A DNA stretch of 64,000 nt from Dyella sp. S184. Lineage in GTDB: Bacteria; Pseudomonadota; Gammaproteobacteria; Xanthomonadales; Rhodanobacteraceae. The position numbers and the translations under genes are program-made. Below are positions 42,187-51,104 of the stretch, in pieces. The first letter of the stretch is position 1; every line of letters starts with the position of its first letter. The notes below the pieces were generated by a model, which worked only from the letters and a program-made list of their open reading frames with translations, had not been told where the DNA came from and searched no databases. Location: NCBI RefSeq assembly GCF_009766065.1, contig NZ_LMUE01000009.1, positions 4,812 through 68,811 of the forward strand, read 5' to 3'.

Positions 42187-45100
42187 TCAATCCTCCAGGA
42201 AAAGCGACATCTGCTGCACCGCTTCCTTGTTGTTATCAGCCCACTGGTTATAGATGGTCAGCGCGCGTGAAGCGGCGTGCCGCGCTGTTTGGGTGGCGGC
42301 ATGTCGGCTTAGCCAGTCGAGCAAACCCTTCAGCGCGGGATGTGGCCTGAAGTTGTCGTTGCGCAAAGTATCGGCGGCATTGATGCCGCTGCCGTCGTAA
42401 CAGGCACCAATCAGTACCAGCGCCTGATCGAGATCGGCGGTCAGCCTTCGCCGATGTCTCCCATACCAGCCTTGTGCAAAATCCAGTGGTTCGGTTAAGT
42501 GGAACACCTTGCGCTGTTCGCTGCACCATCCACGCGATTCAAACTCATCCGGCGCGATACCAGAGCCGCGCAGATGCTTCTGCATCTGGTCGCGCGCCAC
42601 CTCGGTCTTACCCTCGAAGATACGCAGGAACTGACGGCTGATCGGCTCAGCGCTAACCGGCGGTGGCTCATGACCACGGCTGCTGTCTTCATCAATAAGC
42701 TGGTTGATACCAACCAGCGCCTCTTTCACCGAGATGCTGCGATCCGCGTCCACATAGACTTTGCCGTAGTGGCGAGAGAAGTACTCCAGTGCCTTGCCTC
42801 GACGAATCACCTGCAGATCGGCGGCAGGCAAACCCTGCTTGGCATGGTTTTCTAGCGTAGCCTTCAACTGCTCCACATCGGCGCGCACTTCACGGCGCAT
42901 GCGACTCCAGCTCACGGAAGTGGGCTCTTCAGTACGTTTTCGACAGACGTGGATGATGTCGTATTCGATAGTTTGTGAACCGAAGGTGCCTGGTTTGGAT
43001 CCCTCGCCCTTGGTCTCGTCCGACCGAATCGGATAGGTAGCTTCCAAGTAGAAGCCAGCATCGAACAAAGATTCAAGCACAGCCACCCACGGCTTATCTT
43101 CGCTGTGATGGAAGGTAAATGCCAGGATGCCACCCGGCTTCAAGATGCGATGGGCTTCGCCCCAGCACTGGGTCAGCAACCGCTGGTAGAAACCATCAGG
43201 GTCTTCCGGTTCTCGCGCTCGATTCGCGACTGCTTCCATCGCCTTAGGCGTGAAGGCTGAGCCAAAAGCTTCCGGATATTTGTCCGCGAGAACTAAACGT
43301 AACCAGACGTAAAAGAAATCGGAGAGTTCTGAGTAGTGCAGCAAGCCCCCGAATGGCGGATCGGTGATGACCAGATCGAGACTAGCATCGGTGAACTGGG
43401 TCAGTTCGGTTGACGATCCGTTGCATGCAGTAGCTGTCAGCAAGGGATCACCCGGCAATACCTTTTCACTCTTACCTGTGCACTCCGCGCCAAGCTGCGG
43501 ATTCGTCCGACGAAGTGCTTCTACGCTAACCGTGTCCCACGGTGCGATAGCCCACTCGCGCCCTTCTATGATGCCCTCAATGCACGAAGCCCAATTTCCA
43601 CGACCCAATGATGGAAAGACACAGTTCTCGATCACCGTGGACTTTGGATGGAAATTGTTATTGGCGAACATGGGTTCGAGTTTGTCTGCACCGACATTCC
43701 AGAGCGTGAACAGGCTCTGATTCCGCAAGTATTGTTGGAAACCTCCGAGCACATATTCGCGTGCTTTCCACGAATAAGCGCCGCACGTTACGATTGCCTT
43801 GAGTAGCTGCGTATGCACCAACAATTGGCGTGGATTAAACATGGTCCACCAATGGGTGAACCCATGATTCGGGATCCCTCCATTATTGAGATGGGTCATA
43901 AAGCCATATGGCACTTCACTCCTAGGCCAGTAAGGTGCAAGATCAGCCTCCTTACGCATGTCCCATTCACGTTGCGCCGCGTCGTACTGGCCAGCGTTTT
44001 TTTTGTCGAATGCAGCAAAAAAACGTCCGTTGTAACTCTCACTGCTATCTGATGCTTTCGGTGCATAGCCCTGAATGACGTAGCCCGCCATCGGTCCAGT
44101 CTTACCGCTAGCTTTCACGGTAGCTAAGACTCCCTGCACCGTCCCGCAAGCTGCGCAAGCGTAGTGCGATTTTCTCGGTACGGTGCCACCTTCTTTTCCA
44201 GTGTGGAATGTGACTTTGGTCTCCGGGCATGTGACGGTATCGGGCAAGGTGCCACGTACTTCGAGCAAACGAATTTTTCCCGCACGTTCCTCATCCCAAC
44301 GAGCCGTCGCGTCGGGCGAGTCTTGGGCAGAACCGCCGAACGGACGCCCCTCTGCATCAGCCTTCGCGCTACCTGCCAGCCACTGCGGGTGCACTAGGAG
44401 TGACAACTCGACTTTCTCGTTCTTACCCTTGCCTAGCTTCACCATTTCTGCGTGTGCGCAGTGCGGACAGACGACGCCACGTTTAAGATCGAGCACTGAA
44501 TATACCGGTTCGTCTGGTGCCACATACAGCGGCACATCTGGTGCCATACGTGCGGCTTTGTTTTCCACACCGAAAGCTTCGCCACACTTGCTACAAGTAT
44601 GCTTCCAACGCTTCACGGTAAGTGCTTTCACCGCCATTACCGGACTAGTCAGAATTGGCGTGCGATGACCGCAGCCGGTGACCTGACACGGGCCGTGTTT
44701 GCCCCAGAAGGTGTAAATGATTTCCGGACCTTCGTAGCGATAATGCTTCCGCTCATCCTGTGGAATAGCCAGCGGATCAAACGCATTTCCCATTACCTTG
44801 CCACTGCGCAAATCTGTCCAGATGCCCTTCTCACCCACCGGACCGTCGCAGTAGTAGTACGGCATGATTTGTGGCTTAACCTCGGACTCAATGTCCGCAA
44901 GCAAACGTTTCACCTCATCGAGATCGACATTCGCCAGTTCCTGCTTAACGACGAACCATGCCACCGGGTTCAGATCGTTACCGGACATCTGCATGCCCAG
45001 GCGTGAGCCCTCGACAAGCGTGGTTCCACCCCCCATGAAGATATCCGCGACCTTGAGATGCTTGAACGCACCTTTCTTCTGATGGTTGGCGTAGTAGTTG

Positions 45101-45402
45101 TCCCAAACCAGCTTGGCCGCGTGCGAGGTGTCGTCCGGCGCCTTGGTCGCTGCCGCAATCAACATGGAACGGAATACGCTGGAGCGTCGCCGTGCCCACC
45201 ATTTCGACATCTGGTAGATCGGCTTGCCGGCATTGCCTTCGATAATTGCTACCTGGTTGACTGGCAGAATCGGGAAGTCCACCTCCAAGCAAGTTTTGGG
45301 GCGTTTGGGATCGCCGAAATCCACCGTTTCGAGCGCTACCGCTTTGCCTGCACCGACAGCCTTGGCCACTTCTAGCGCAAGGATTTCTTTCTTGCTTGCC
45401 AT
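42187..45402 (-). CDS. DUF1156 DNA methyltransferase with zinc-binding insert (PglXI-like)
   Basis: The 1,071-residue protein starts with the DUF1156 signature (EVDFPILPVNQVAIIEGNAGK, then QMSKWWARRRSSVFR). The S-adenosylmethionine loop is DIFMGGGTT (122-127), and the amino-methyltransferase catalytic motif is ITDPPFGG (Asp681). This pair indicates N6-adenine or N4-cytosine methylation. Between them lie Cys pairs of zinc knuckles (CSKCGEAF, CPHCAHAE, CAACGTVQ). The start ATG shares its A with the TGA of the pglZ-like gene, so the two are translationally coupled. In BREX the methylase marks self DNA. The target site cannot be read from sequence. Confidence 0.92.
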   Translation of the reverse strand: MASKKEILALEVAKAVGAGKAVALETVDFGDPKRPKTCLEVDFPILPVNQVAIIEGNAGKPIYQMSKWWARRRSSVFRSMLIAAATKAPDDTSHAAKLVWDNYYANHQKKGAFKHLKVADIFMGGGTTLVEGSRLGMQMSGNDLNPVAWFVVKQELANVDLDEVKRLLADIESEVKPQIMPYYYCDGPVGEKGIWTDLRSGKVMGNAFDPLAIPQDERKHYRYEGPEIIYTFWGKHGPCQVTGCGHRTPILTSPVMAVKALTVKRWKHTCSKCGEAFGVENKAARMAPDVPLYVAPDEPVYSVLDLKRGVVCPHCAHAEMVKLGKGKNEKVELSLLVHPQWLAGSAKADAEGRPFGGSAQDSPDATARWDEERAGKIRLLEVRGTLPDTVTCPETKVTFHTGKEGGTVPRKSHYACAACGTVQGVLATVKASGKTGPMAGYVIQGYAPKASDSSESYNGRFFAAFDKKNAGQYDAAQREWDMRKEADLAPYWPRSEVPYGFMTHLNNGGIPNHGFTHWWTMFNPRQLLVHTQLLKAIVTCGAYSWKAREYVLGGFQQYLRNQSLFTLWNVGADKLEPMFANNNFHPKSTVIENCVFPSLGRGNWASCIEGIIEGREWAIAPWDTVSVEALRRTNPQLGAECTGKSEKVLPGDPLLTATACNGSSTELTQFTDASLDLVITDPPFGGLLHYSELSDFFYVWLRLVLADKYPEAFGSAFTPKAMEAVANRAREPEDPDGFYQRLLTQCWGEAHRILKPGGILAFTFHHSEDKPWVAVLESLFDAGFYLEATYPIRSDETKGEGSKPGTFGSQTIEYDIIHVCRKRTEEPTSVSWSRMRREVRADVEQLKATLENHAKQGLPAADLQVIRRGKALEYFSRHYGKVYVDADRSISVKEALVGINQLIDEDSSRGHEPPPVSAEPISRQFLRIFEGKTEVARDQMQKHLRGSGIAPDEFESRGWCSEQRKVFHLTEPLDFAQGWYGRHRRRLTADLDQALVLIGACYDGSGINAADTLRNDNFRPHPALKGLLDWLSRHAATQTARHAASRALTIYNQWADNNKEAVQQMSLFLED

Positions 45403-46412
45403 CAAGCAATTCCTGATTTCGTGAGTTCGACGAAGGGCGAAAGCACTTCGAGCAATGAAAGTCCGCCGTGCGCCAAGGTTGGATAACCGCCTGGGCTGCG
45501 CCACTTGCGTCGACCCACGGCCAACAAATGTGCGCCATGGGTGTTTTTGATCTGCATCGCGACCGGCGGCACAAAGTAACTGGGACTATCTTCACCCACA
45601 TGGCTGCGACCGCTGCGAAAAGCATCTCGGAGAAATTTCGTCTCCTCATCGTTTGCGTCGTGAAACAGACCTGTCGCGGCATAACCGTGATCAGACGTGA
45701 TGACTACATGGCGCCCCGCAGCGAGACGTGCGACGAAGTTCCAGAAATCTTCGCTAACGAGCTGATCGACTACGTCGCGCGTCAGTGCTTCCAATCCTTG
45801 CCCAGCCCCCGAGCCATCATGCAATTTGTTATCTGGCCATTCGTGCCAGAACACCCAGTTTTTGGTACCTGGCACCGCGTCGACCAGGCCCGCGCAGTCG
45901 TGCCACGGCAATGCCACGCACTCAGTGGTAGCAGACTGCAAATTGTGGGCGAGACCAGCACGATTGCTTTGCAACTGACTACGGCTGGCAAAGCCAAGAG
46001 CGCGCGCAAACTCATTGGTCTCCCCGGGCAGCTCCGATGCGCTGACAGCAACCGATTCCACGTTAAAGCCATGCTTGCTGGCACCCTGCAGTAACCATGG
46101 CAATTCGCGCAGTGACAGGCCATCCAAGATCAACACTGCCTTGGCACTGTACGGCTCGGCCCACCAGCGCATCAGACGTTGTGAGGTTCGCTCGACGCTG
46201 TCGCCAAAAGCTCCCCATAGATCCCAGCCACTGGCAGCCAGAAACAGGTCGAGCGCACCGACATCACGATCACGGCGGGTAACATCACGCGGCGCATTTT
46301 CCGGGGTCAGAGGCTGCGCGGTGATGTCCAACGTCTTGGCTATGATTGTCTGCCAAGCGTCAGCTGGCGTCGCCGTGGTCAGATACCGGAGGACCTCGAC
46401 ATCCAGAGTCAC
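45402..46412 (-). CDS. pglZ: PglZ-domain protein (alkaline phosphatase superfamily)
   Basis: The GTG start overlaps the TGA stop of the ATPase gene (GTGA) behind GGAGAAGGAGG, so I use it instead of a longer upstream frame. The 336-residue protein has the PglZ core: AVLILDGLSLREL (Asp96-97 region), VVITSDHGYAATG (Asp241, His242) and LAHGGLSLLEVLSPFVEL (His315). These are metal ligands of the phosphatase fold. It is short compared with PglZ of types 1 and 2 (about 800 residues) and corresponds to the phosphatase domain with little else. PglZ is the only protein present in all BREX types and is the main reason for calling this operon BREX-like. Confidence 0.9.
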   Translation of the reverse strand: MTLDVEVLRYLTTATPADAWQTIIAKTLDITAQPLTPENAPRDVTRRDRDVGALDLFLAASGWDLWGAFGDSVERTSQRLMRWWAEPYSAKAVLILDGLSLRELPWLLQGASKHGFNVESVAVSASELPGETNEFARALGFASRSQLQSNRAGLAHNLQSATTECVALPWHDCAGLVDAVPGTKNWVFWHEWPDNKLHDGSGAGQGLEALTRDVVDQLVSEDFWNFVARLAAGRHVVITSDHGYAATGLFHDANDEETKFLRDAFRSGRSHVGEDSPSYFVPPVAMQIKNTHGAHLLAVGRRKWRSPGGYPTLAHGGLSLLEVLSPFVELTKSGIA

Positions 46413-49147
46413 AGGCTGTCCTCCTTCTCCAGACTCAGCTCGTAGGTCATACCGTCCGGTAACTTCTTCAGCAGATCCTTGATTTGAGCACCAGTGGCGC
46501 TGGCGAGCTTGATGGTGACTTCTTGTACCGCCGTGGCTGGACCGATGTTCCAACCTTCCAACTTGCCGATGAGATTCAATGATGAGGTGGCCGGGTTGCT
46601 CAGACGTACACGCGGACGCATGGCCGAGCCACCATTTGCGCCAAAGATATCGGCCGACCCAGAAGTACCCGATGGCCGGCTGCCATCATCTTCGACACCT
46701 TCAGGATTGAATGTAGGCGCATTATTTGCGTTGCTACCGTCGTTGCCTGGGGTGTCTATGGTCGCTAAAGGCGTATGGCCACCCGAAGTCGGAATGGCCG
46801 ATGGCTGCAACAAGCGCACATCATCGAGATGCCGCCCGGTAAGTGAGAGCTTAGGTCGCAAGCGACGCCACGCCGTATCTTCGTCTTCCCCAGGCTGCGT
46901 TTGCAGGTATTCCATGCCACGCAGATCCACAGCGATCAGGCCGCGTGCGCAGAGTCGCAGTACGCGCTCTTTCATGGCAGGCTCGCCTAACCATGGAATG
47001 CAATCCGAACCGGCGGGTCGCGGCTCTTGTAGTTCACGCAACAATTTACCTAATGAGCTGTTATCAGCAGCAGCCTGCAACACCAGAGCTTCGAAGTCTT
47101 CAGGAACAAACAGATCTTCGACCAACGCTCGTTCGATAGCCTCAGGAATCTTGCTGCCCTGTTGCTGCAAGCGCTCAACCTGAAATTGACATTGGCTGGG
47201 ATCGTTGAAATTCCAGCGATGCAAAATCGCAAAACGGTCGAAGCGCTTCTTAAGGATGTCGCGAAGCTCCGCCTGATACTTACTGTGCAGTTTGCGATAT
47301 TCGGGGCCCTGCCCGCTCCACTCATGCGCCTTCAATTCGGCACGTGCAAGGATCAGCAAATCGCGATCGAGAAAGGCATTGTTGGAGTCATGTCGAGGTA
47401 GCAGGAAGCGCACGGTATTGCGGCGTTTTTGCAGATGATCCTTGATCCAGCGACCAAGCTGTTCACCGAGTTTATCCAGAGCTTCGGGAAGTACCAGGAT
47501 CGGCAGGCGGTCATCCCAGCGATCAGGGTGTTCATTCTCATCCAGTGACGACCACGGATCGGACATCCAAGATTTGGGCAGTGCGATGACTCGGAAATTT
47601 TTAGCTACTTCTTCACCTCCACCAATAACGTAGCGAACCTCTTTGGCGAGCTGGGCTAAGTCCGATCCATCGGTGAACAGGCGGTCGTTGCGTGCACACG
47701 CCATCAGTTTGGCCTGTGGGTTTTCGTCTTCACGGAAAACCAGTCGCGCTCCCTCCTTGTGGATGTTGAAGCTATTTTCTTCGATGGTTGCTAGTTCAAC
47801 CTGAAAAGCATTGTCGTCAACTGGCTGTTCACGCGTGATATCCACTTGCAAAGTATTCGGCTCGGCGCCGGCAAGATTTCCAACGGCAATAGATCGCAAC
47901 CAGAGCGCAGCGACAATTTCCTGAAGGTGGGGCGCCAACTTAGCGTGGTCGGGTACCGCTTCAATCACCGAGGTGATATTGCGCTGCGCTTTTTCGCGCA
48001 AGGTGCGATGATGTTGGTTGGATACGGAGTCCAGCAATGCACCAATACCCGCAGCTTCGTCGTCCAGACGGAAATCCGCAGCCGTGAGCAATGGCGACTT
48101 CTCACCATGACTCTTGAATACGCTGGCCAGGATGCGAATCATGTCGCGGGTTTCTTGTGCATCTGTGGCAACTAGCACCTGATCCTCCAACAATTGGAGG
48201 AGGTGCGAGCCATAGGGCCATGATTCGATGAAGTCTTTGCGTTTCCGCTCATGCTCGGATGACGGAACATCGAGTAGACGGAAATCTTCAGCGATATGCG
48301 TGGTGATCAGAGCTTCAATGCTCGCCGATGGAATCTGCAGCCGATTCTCGAACAGGCGATGCAACAGCATCCGACGGCGATCCTGTTGAATGCGTTCTGG
48401 GCTACCGCCAGCCTTGAAATCAATAGGTATTGGATTGACACGGTGTACTTGCTGATAGGCATCGCTGCCACCATTGCGCACGGAGATGACTAACACCAGC
48501 AGGTCCGGGTGCTCTTTGGCGATCTCGGACAGAATCTGGATGAAATTGAATGCCCAATTCTTCCACGGATATTGCTTCGTATTGGTCAGTCCGTCGTACC
48601 ACGTCTGGAATTCGTCCATCAGCAGCATCGTCGGGGTATGGCGCAGTAGTTCGAGGATCAACTGGTCAGATGGAATATCAGTCTTCGCGGCACCCATGCC
48701 CTCCCACTTGCCTTTGATGTACTCCCCATAGGGATGGCGCTCAAAAAGCACATCCCATAGAAACTTGTATCGGTGGCGATGCAGGCTTTCGCCAATCACT
48801 AGCATCCCGTCGCGCAGCGGAATCTTTCCGATAGCGGGGTCCCCCAGCGTGATTGCCCAAGACTCGAGCCAAGCGCGCGTAGACAGAGGATCATGCACAG
48901 CGTGATACAGCGCCGCCATCAAGTGCGATTTACCGAGGCCGCGTTCACCAATGACCACTACGGGCCGCCCTTGCCCCGGGCCCACTGCCTCGATGCCTTT
49001 GAGCACGTCGTGAGTGGGATAGGTGATATCCAGAAATTCCTGGGCAGGAAGCTGGGTTGCACCCGTTTTCGCGTCGTTCGACAGCTCAATGGCTGTTCCT
49101 TTAAGACGCCGCCCCTGGAACTCTTCGCGTAACTTCAAACCGAGCAT
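46409..49147 (-). CDS. DUF499 ATPase (BrxC/PglY-like)
   Basis: The ATG at 49147 has AAAGGGG upstream and gives a 912-residue AAA-like ATPase. Walker A is VVVIGERGLGKSHLMAAL (67-74) and Walker B is TMLLMDEFQTW (177-180). DUF499 text includes YPTHDVLKGIEAVGPGQGRP and the long middle part ending in VIALPKSW and RRNTVRFLLPR. A low-complexity Asn/Gly/Ser linker (about 790-850) precedes a small C-terminal domain. BrxC/PglY proteins are the large ATPases of BREX. This is the first intact gene of the operon; it overlaps the pglZ gene by four bases. Confidence 0.9.
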   Translation of the reverse strand: MLGLKLREEFQGRRLKGTAIELSNDAKTGATQLPAQEFLDITYPTHDVLKGIEAVGPGQGRPVVVIGERGLGKSHLMAALYHAVHDPLSTRAWLESWAITLGDPAIGKIPLRDGMLVIGESLHRHRYKFLWDVLFERHPYGEYIKGKWEGMGAAKTDIPSDQLILELLRHTPTMLLMDEFQTWYDGLTNTKQYPWKNWAFNFIQILSEIAKEHPDLLVLVISVRNGGSDAYQQVHRVNPIPIDFKAGGSPERIQQDRRRMLLHRLFENRLQIPSASIEALITTHIAEDFRLLDVPSSEHERKRKDFIESWPYGSHLLQLLEDQVLVATDAQETRDMIRILASVFKSHGEKSPLLTAADFRLDDEAAGIGALLDSVSNQHHRTLREKAQRNITSVIEAVPDHAKLAPHLQEIVAALWLRSIAVGNLAGAEPNTLQVDITREQPVDDNAFQVELATIEENSFNIHKEGARLVFREDENPQAKLMACARNDRLFTDGSDLAQLAKEVRYVIGGGEEVAKNFRVIALPKSWMSDPWSSLDENEHPDRWDDRLPILVLPEALDKLGEQLGRWIKDHLQKRRNTVRFLLPRHDSNNAFLDRDLLILARAELKAHEWSGQGPEYRKLHSKYQAELRDILKKRFDRFAILHRWNFNDPSQCQFQVERLQQQGSKIPEAIERALVEDLFVPEDFEALVLQAAADNSSLGKLLRELQEPRPAGSDCIPWLGEPAMKERVLRLCARGLIAVDLRGMEYLQTQPGEDEDTAWRRLRPKLSLTGRHLDDVRLLQPSAIPTSGGHTPLATIDTPGNDGSNANNAPTFNPEGVEDDGSRPSGTSGSADIFGANGGSAMRPRVRLSNPATSSLNLIGKLEGWNIGPATAVQEVTIKLASATGAQIKDLLKKLPDGMTYELSLEKEDSL

Positions 49148-49330
49148 TACTTCAACCCCTTTCGTCCGTCCCGTTCTATCTGCCGCAACAGCGCCGCGTT
49201 TCCTACGCATGCGATTCCGTTGGCTGATGAAATATGAGGGTGCAGGATTACATCGCCGTACGCAAATGGATTATCGAGGCGATTAGCTTTCCCAGCCCTC
49301 AAATACAGCTGAACTGGGTATGCGCCTCGA
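49147..49330 (-). pseudogene. Truncated 3' end of a gene upstream of the DUF499 ATPase
   Basis: A minus-strand frame gives protein-like text (AYPVQLYLRAGKANRLDNPF, then GDVILHPHISSANGIACVGN, ALLRQIERDGRKGLK) and stops in TAATG, sharing a base with the ATPase start codon. This overlap mirrors the other junctions in the operon. Upstream the frame runs through a terminator hairpin and the purA tail, so no intact 5' part exists. It looks like the end of a lost first gene of the operon. The family was not recognised. Confidence 0.4.
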
Positions 49331-49345
49331 TATCGACAAAAAGAA

Positions 49346-49368
49346 AAGGCCCCATAATTTGGGGCCTT
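49346..49368. terminator. Terminator between purA tail copy 2 and the BREX-like operon
   Basis: AAGGCCCC-ATAATTT-GGGGCCTT is a perfect 8-bp stem, flanked by TTCTTTGC on the plus strand and TTTTCTTTTTG on the minus strand. It follows the stop of the outer purA tail by about 27 bases. Its sequence differs from the purA terminator found after the other two copies. Confidence 0.8.
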
Positions 49369-49394
49369 CTTTGCATCGCTATCTCTAGCTACGA

Positions 49395-49634
49395 TCAAGC
49401 AAACGGATCATCCAGCACGATCGTGTCGTCACGATCCGCACCGGTGGCGACCAGCGCCAGGCGGCAGCCAGAGAGCTCTTCCACCGCACGCAGATAGGCG
49501 CGAGCCACAGGCGGCAACTTGTTCCAGTCGCGGATGCCGGCGGTGGATTCTTCCCAGCCGGGGAATTCCAGGTAGACCGGCTTGCATTCGTCCCAGCCGT
49601 CCGCGTCGAGCGGGGCCAGTTCGCGGCGCAGCAG
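49395..49634 (-). pseudogene. purA 3' tail, copy 2 (about 240 nt)
   Basis: This segment matches the last 79 codons of the intact purA ([20 protein letters not shown] to VLDDPFA and the stop). The only amino-acid change I see is A to V in LPPxARAYL, while many third positions differ. The match begins abruptly after the Fic gene, inside the codons for RRELAP. The neighbouring 14 bases before the Fic stop are unrelated to purA. It is the outer boundary of the Fic cassette. Confidence 0.9.
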
Positions 49635-49647
49635 GCGAGATGGTCAG

Positions 49648-50736
49648 TTACGGTTCCCCTCCCTGCATGGCATCACCCGTGAGAATAGGGTCGAGCGCCA
49701 CATTGATGTAGTAGTTGGAACGACCAACCTTATGCTTGTGCAGAAAGCCGCCCTCAGTCAGTGCATCGAGATATTTTGTGGCAGTGAGGCGAGACACTTT
49801 CAGATCGTTCTGGATGAATTCGATCTTGGTGTACGGGTGACTGAAAAGGTTGTTGAGCAGATCCTGGCTGTAGAACTTATAGCCCGCGCGCAAACGATGT
49901 TTGACGTCGAGCATGGCAGCCTTGATGGCGTGGATGGTGGTGATGGTTTCACCGGCAGTCTGCTCGACCGCCGTGAGCATGTACAGCACCCAGTCTTCCC
50001 AGGCATCTTTATCTCGCACGTCCTGGAGCAGTCGATAGTAATCCGGCTTGGTGCGCACGATGTAGCGACTCAGGTACAGCACCGGAATATCGAGTAGCCG
50101 TTGTTTGACCAGATACAACACGTTGATGATGCGGCCGGTGCGGCCATTACCGTCATAGAACGGATGGATGCTCTCGAACTGATGATGGATAAGCGCCATC
50201 TTGATAAGCGGATCAACGTCGAACGCTTCGTCGTTGTTGATGAAATTCTCCAACTCGGTCATCAGGGCAACGATCGCGTCAGGCTCCTGCGGCGGCATGT
50301 AGATAGTCTGGCCTGTACCATCCTTGAGCGCGGTGCCCGGCAGCTTGCGGAAGCCGGCATCGTTGCACTCAAGCTCGGCCTGAATATCCAAGATCATGTT
50401 GTTGGTAAGCAGCTCGTTGCGGCGCACAGCATCGAAGCCGGTCCAGAGTGCCTGCCGGTAACGCAGTACTTCCTTGGTCGCCGGTGAACTTGGGCTTTCC
50501 GGGAATGCCGCGTTCCGGAAAAGATCGTCGTGCGTGGTGACGATGTTCTCGATCGCCGAGCTGTCCTTGGCTTCCTGCATACCGAGGGTATTGATGAGAA
50601 TGCCCTGCCGTGGAATGGATGCCGCCACACCCTTTAGCTCCGCCAACTGGCGGCTGGCCAAGGCGAGTTTCTTCAGGATCGACGGCGTCTCGAAGCGCTC
50701 GGGCGCAAGCCGATCAAGTGGCTGGATCACGGACAT
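49648..50736 (-). CDS. Fic-domain AMP transferase with C-terminal winged helix
   Basis: This 362-residue protein has the full Fic motif HPFYDGNGRTGR (191-202), with the catalytic His. Residues 59-64 (SSAIEN) fit the inhibitory (S/T)xxxE(G/N) helix, so it is a self-inhibited class II Fic enzyme. The N-terminal Fic_N region (APERFETPSILKKLALASRQ) is present. The last 75 residues (YTKIEFIQNDLKVSRLTATKYLDALTEGGF) form a winged helix likely to bind DNA. Fic enzymes add AMP to protein hydroxyls. The gene is alone between two purA fragments and stops 14 bases from one of them. A large inverted repeat just before the start is the likely self-regulated operator. Confidence 0.93.
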   Translation of the reverse strand: MSVIQPLDRLAPERFETPSILKKLALASRQLAELKGVAASIPRQGILINTLGMQEAKDSSAIENIVTTHDDLFRNAAFPESPSSPATKEVLRYRQALWTGFDAVRRNELLTNNMILDIQAELECNDAGFRKLPGTALKDGTGQTIYMPPQEPDAIVALMTELENFINNDEAFDVDPLIKMALIHHQFESIHPFYDGNGRTGRIINVLYLVKQRLLDIPVLYLSRYIVRTKPDYYRLLQDVRDKDAWEDWVLYMLTAVEQTAGETITTIHAIKAAMLDVKHRLRAGYKFYSQDLLNNLFSHPYTKIEFIQNDLKVSRLTATKYLDALTEGGFLHKHKVGRSNYYINVALDPILTGDAMQGGEP

Positions 50737-50754
50737 AATCTGCTCACGTGGCCT

Positions 50755-50794
50755 GTAACATGTATAGAAATATGCATTTATGTATACATGTTAC
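50755..50794. promoter_or_regulatory. Inverted repeat operator upstream of fic
   Basis: GTAACATGTATA at 50755-50766 is repeated in perfect inverted form at 50783-50794 (TATACATGTTAC), 16 bases apart, in an AT-rich segment 19 bases before the Fic start codon. The C-terminal winged helix of the Fic protein is a natural candidate to bind it. Confidence 0.7.
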
Positions 50795-50937
50795 GCGGAA
50801 TGCGTATAGAAAACGATGCGATTTACACAACATGTGTGAATTCAGGCGCACCCGTTAGCACAGCCTCAGTCATCGCATGGTTCGGCCACGTTGTTCGCAA
50901 ACTAGCTGCAAATGAAGCATAAATTGCTACATGAAAA

Positions 50938-50957
50938 AGCCCCGCGATGCGGGGCTT
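50938..50957 (-). terminator. purA-type terminator, duplicated copy
   Basis: AAGCCCCGC-GA-TGCGGGGCTT-like hairpin with a minus-strand TTTTTCAT tract. It matches, nearly base for base, the terminator at 52638-52658 after intact purA. It lies about 150 bases past the stop of purA tail copy 1, so the duplication includes the downstream region of purA as well as its coding end. Confidence 0.8.
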
Positions 50958-51047
50958 TTGTGGCTGCGGCTAGAGCAGCAAGGTCAAGATGAATAACCGA
51001 CTTCACCGTTGAAGTGCGATGACCAGCTTCGCTGTTGAAAAACTTCT

Positions 51048-51070
51048 CCCGCCTTCGCGGGAATGACGGC
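51048..51070. repeat. REP-like palindrome
   Basis: CCCGC-CTTC-GCGGG followed by AATGACGG. The same element recurs at 52714-52737 in the same position relative to a purA stop. Elements of this form are common extragenic repeats in beta- and gammaproteobacteria. Confidence 0.7.
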
Positions 51071-51104
51071 CCGGGAGACTGGACAGACCTCCCTCCTCCG
51101 GCTT

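Noticed and set aside
38908-49147. Interpretation of the operon as DISARM
   Set aside because: DISARM requires DrmA, DrmB (DUF1998) and usually the PLD protein DrmC; none is here. PglZ and DUF499 point to BREX instead. The PLD-like protein at 32093-33130 is secreted and remote.
49147-49398. Full 83-residue ORF starting in the purA tail junction
   Set aside because: Its first third passes through a terminator hairpin; only the C-terminal part looks like real protein, so I record a truncated gene.
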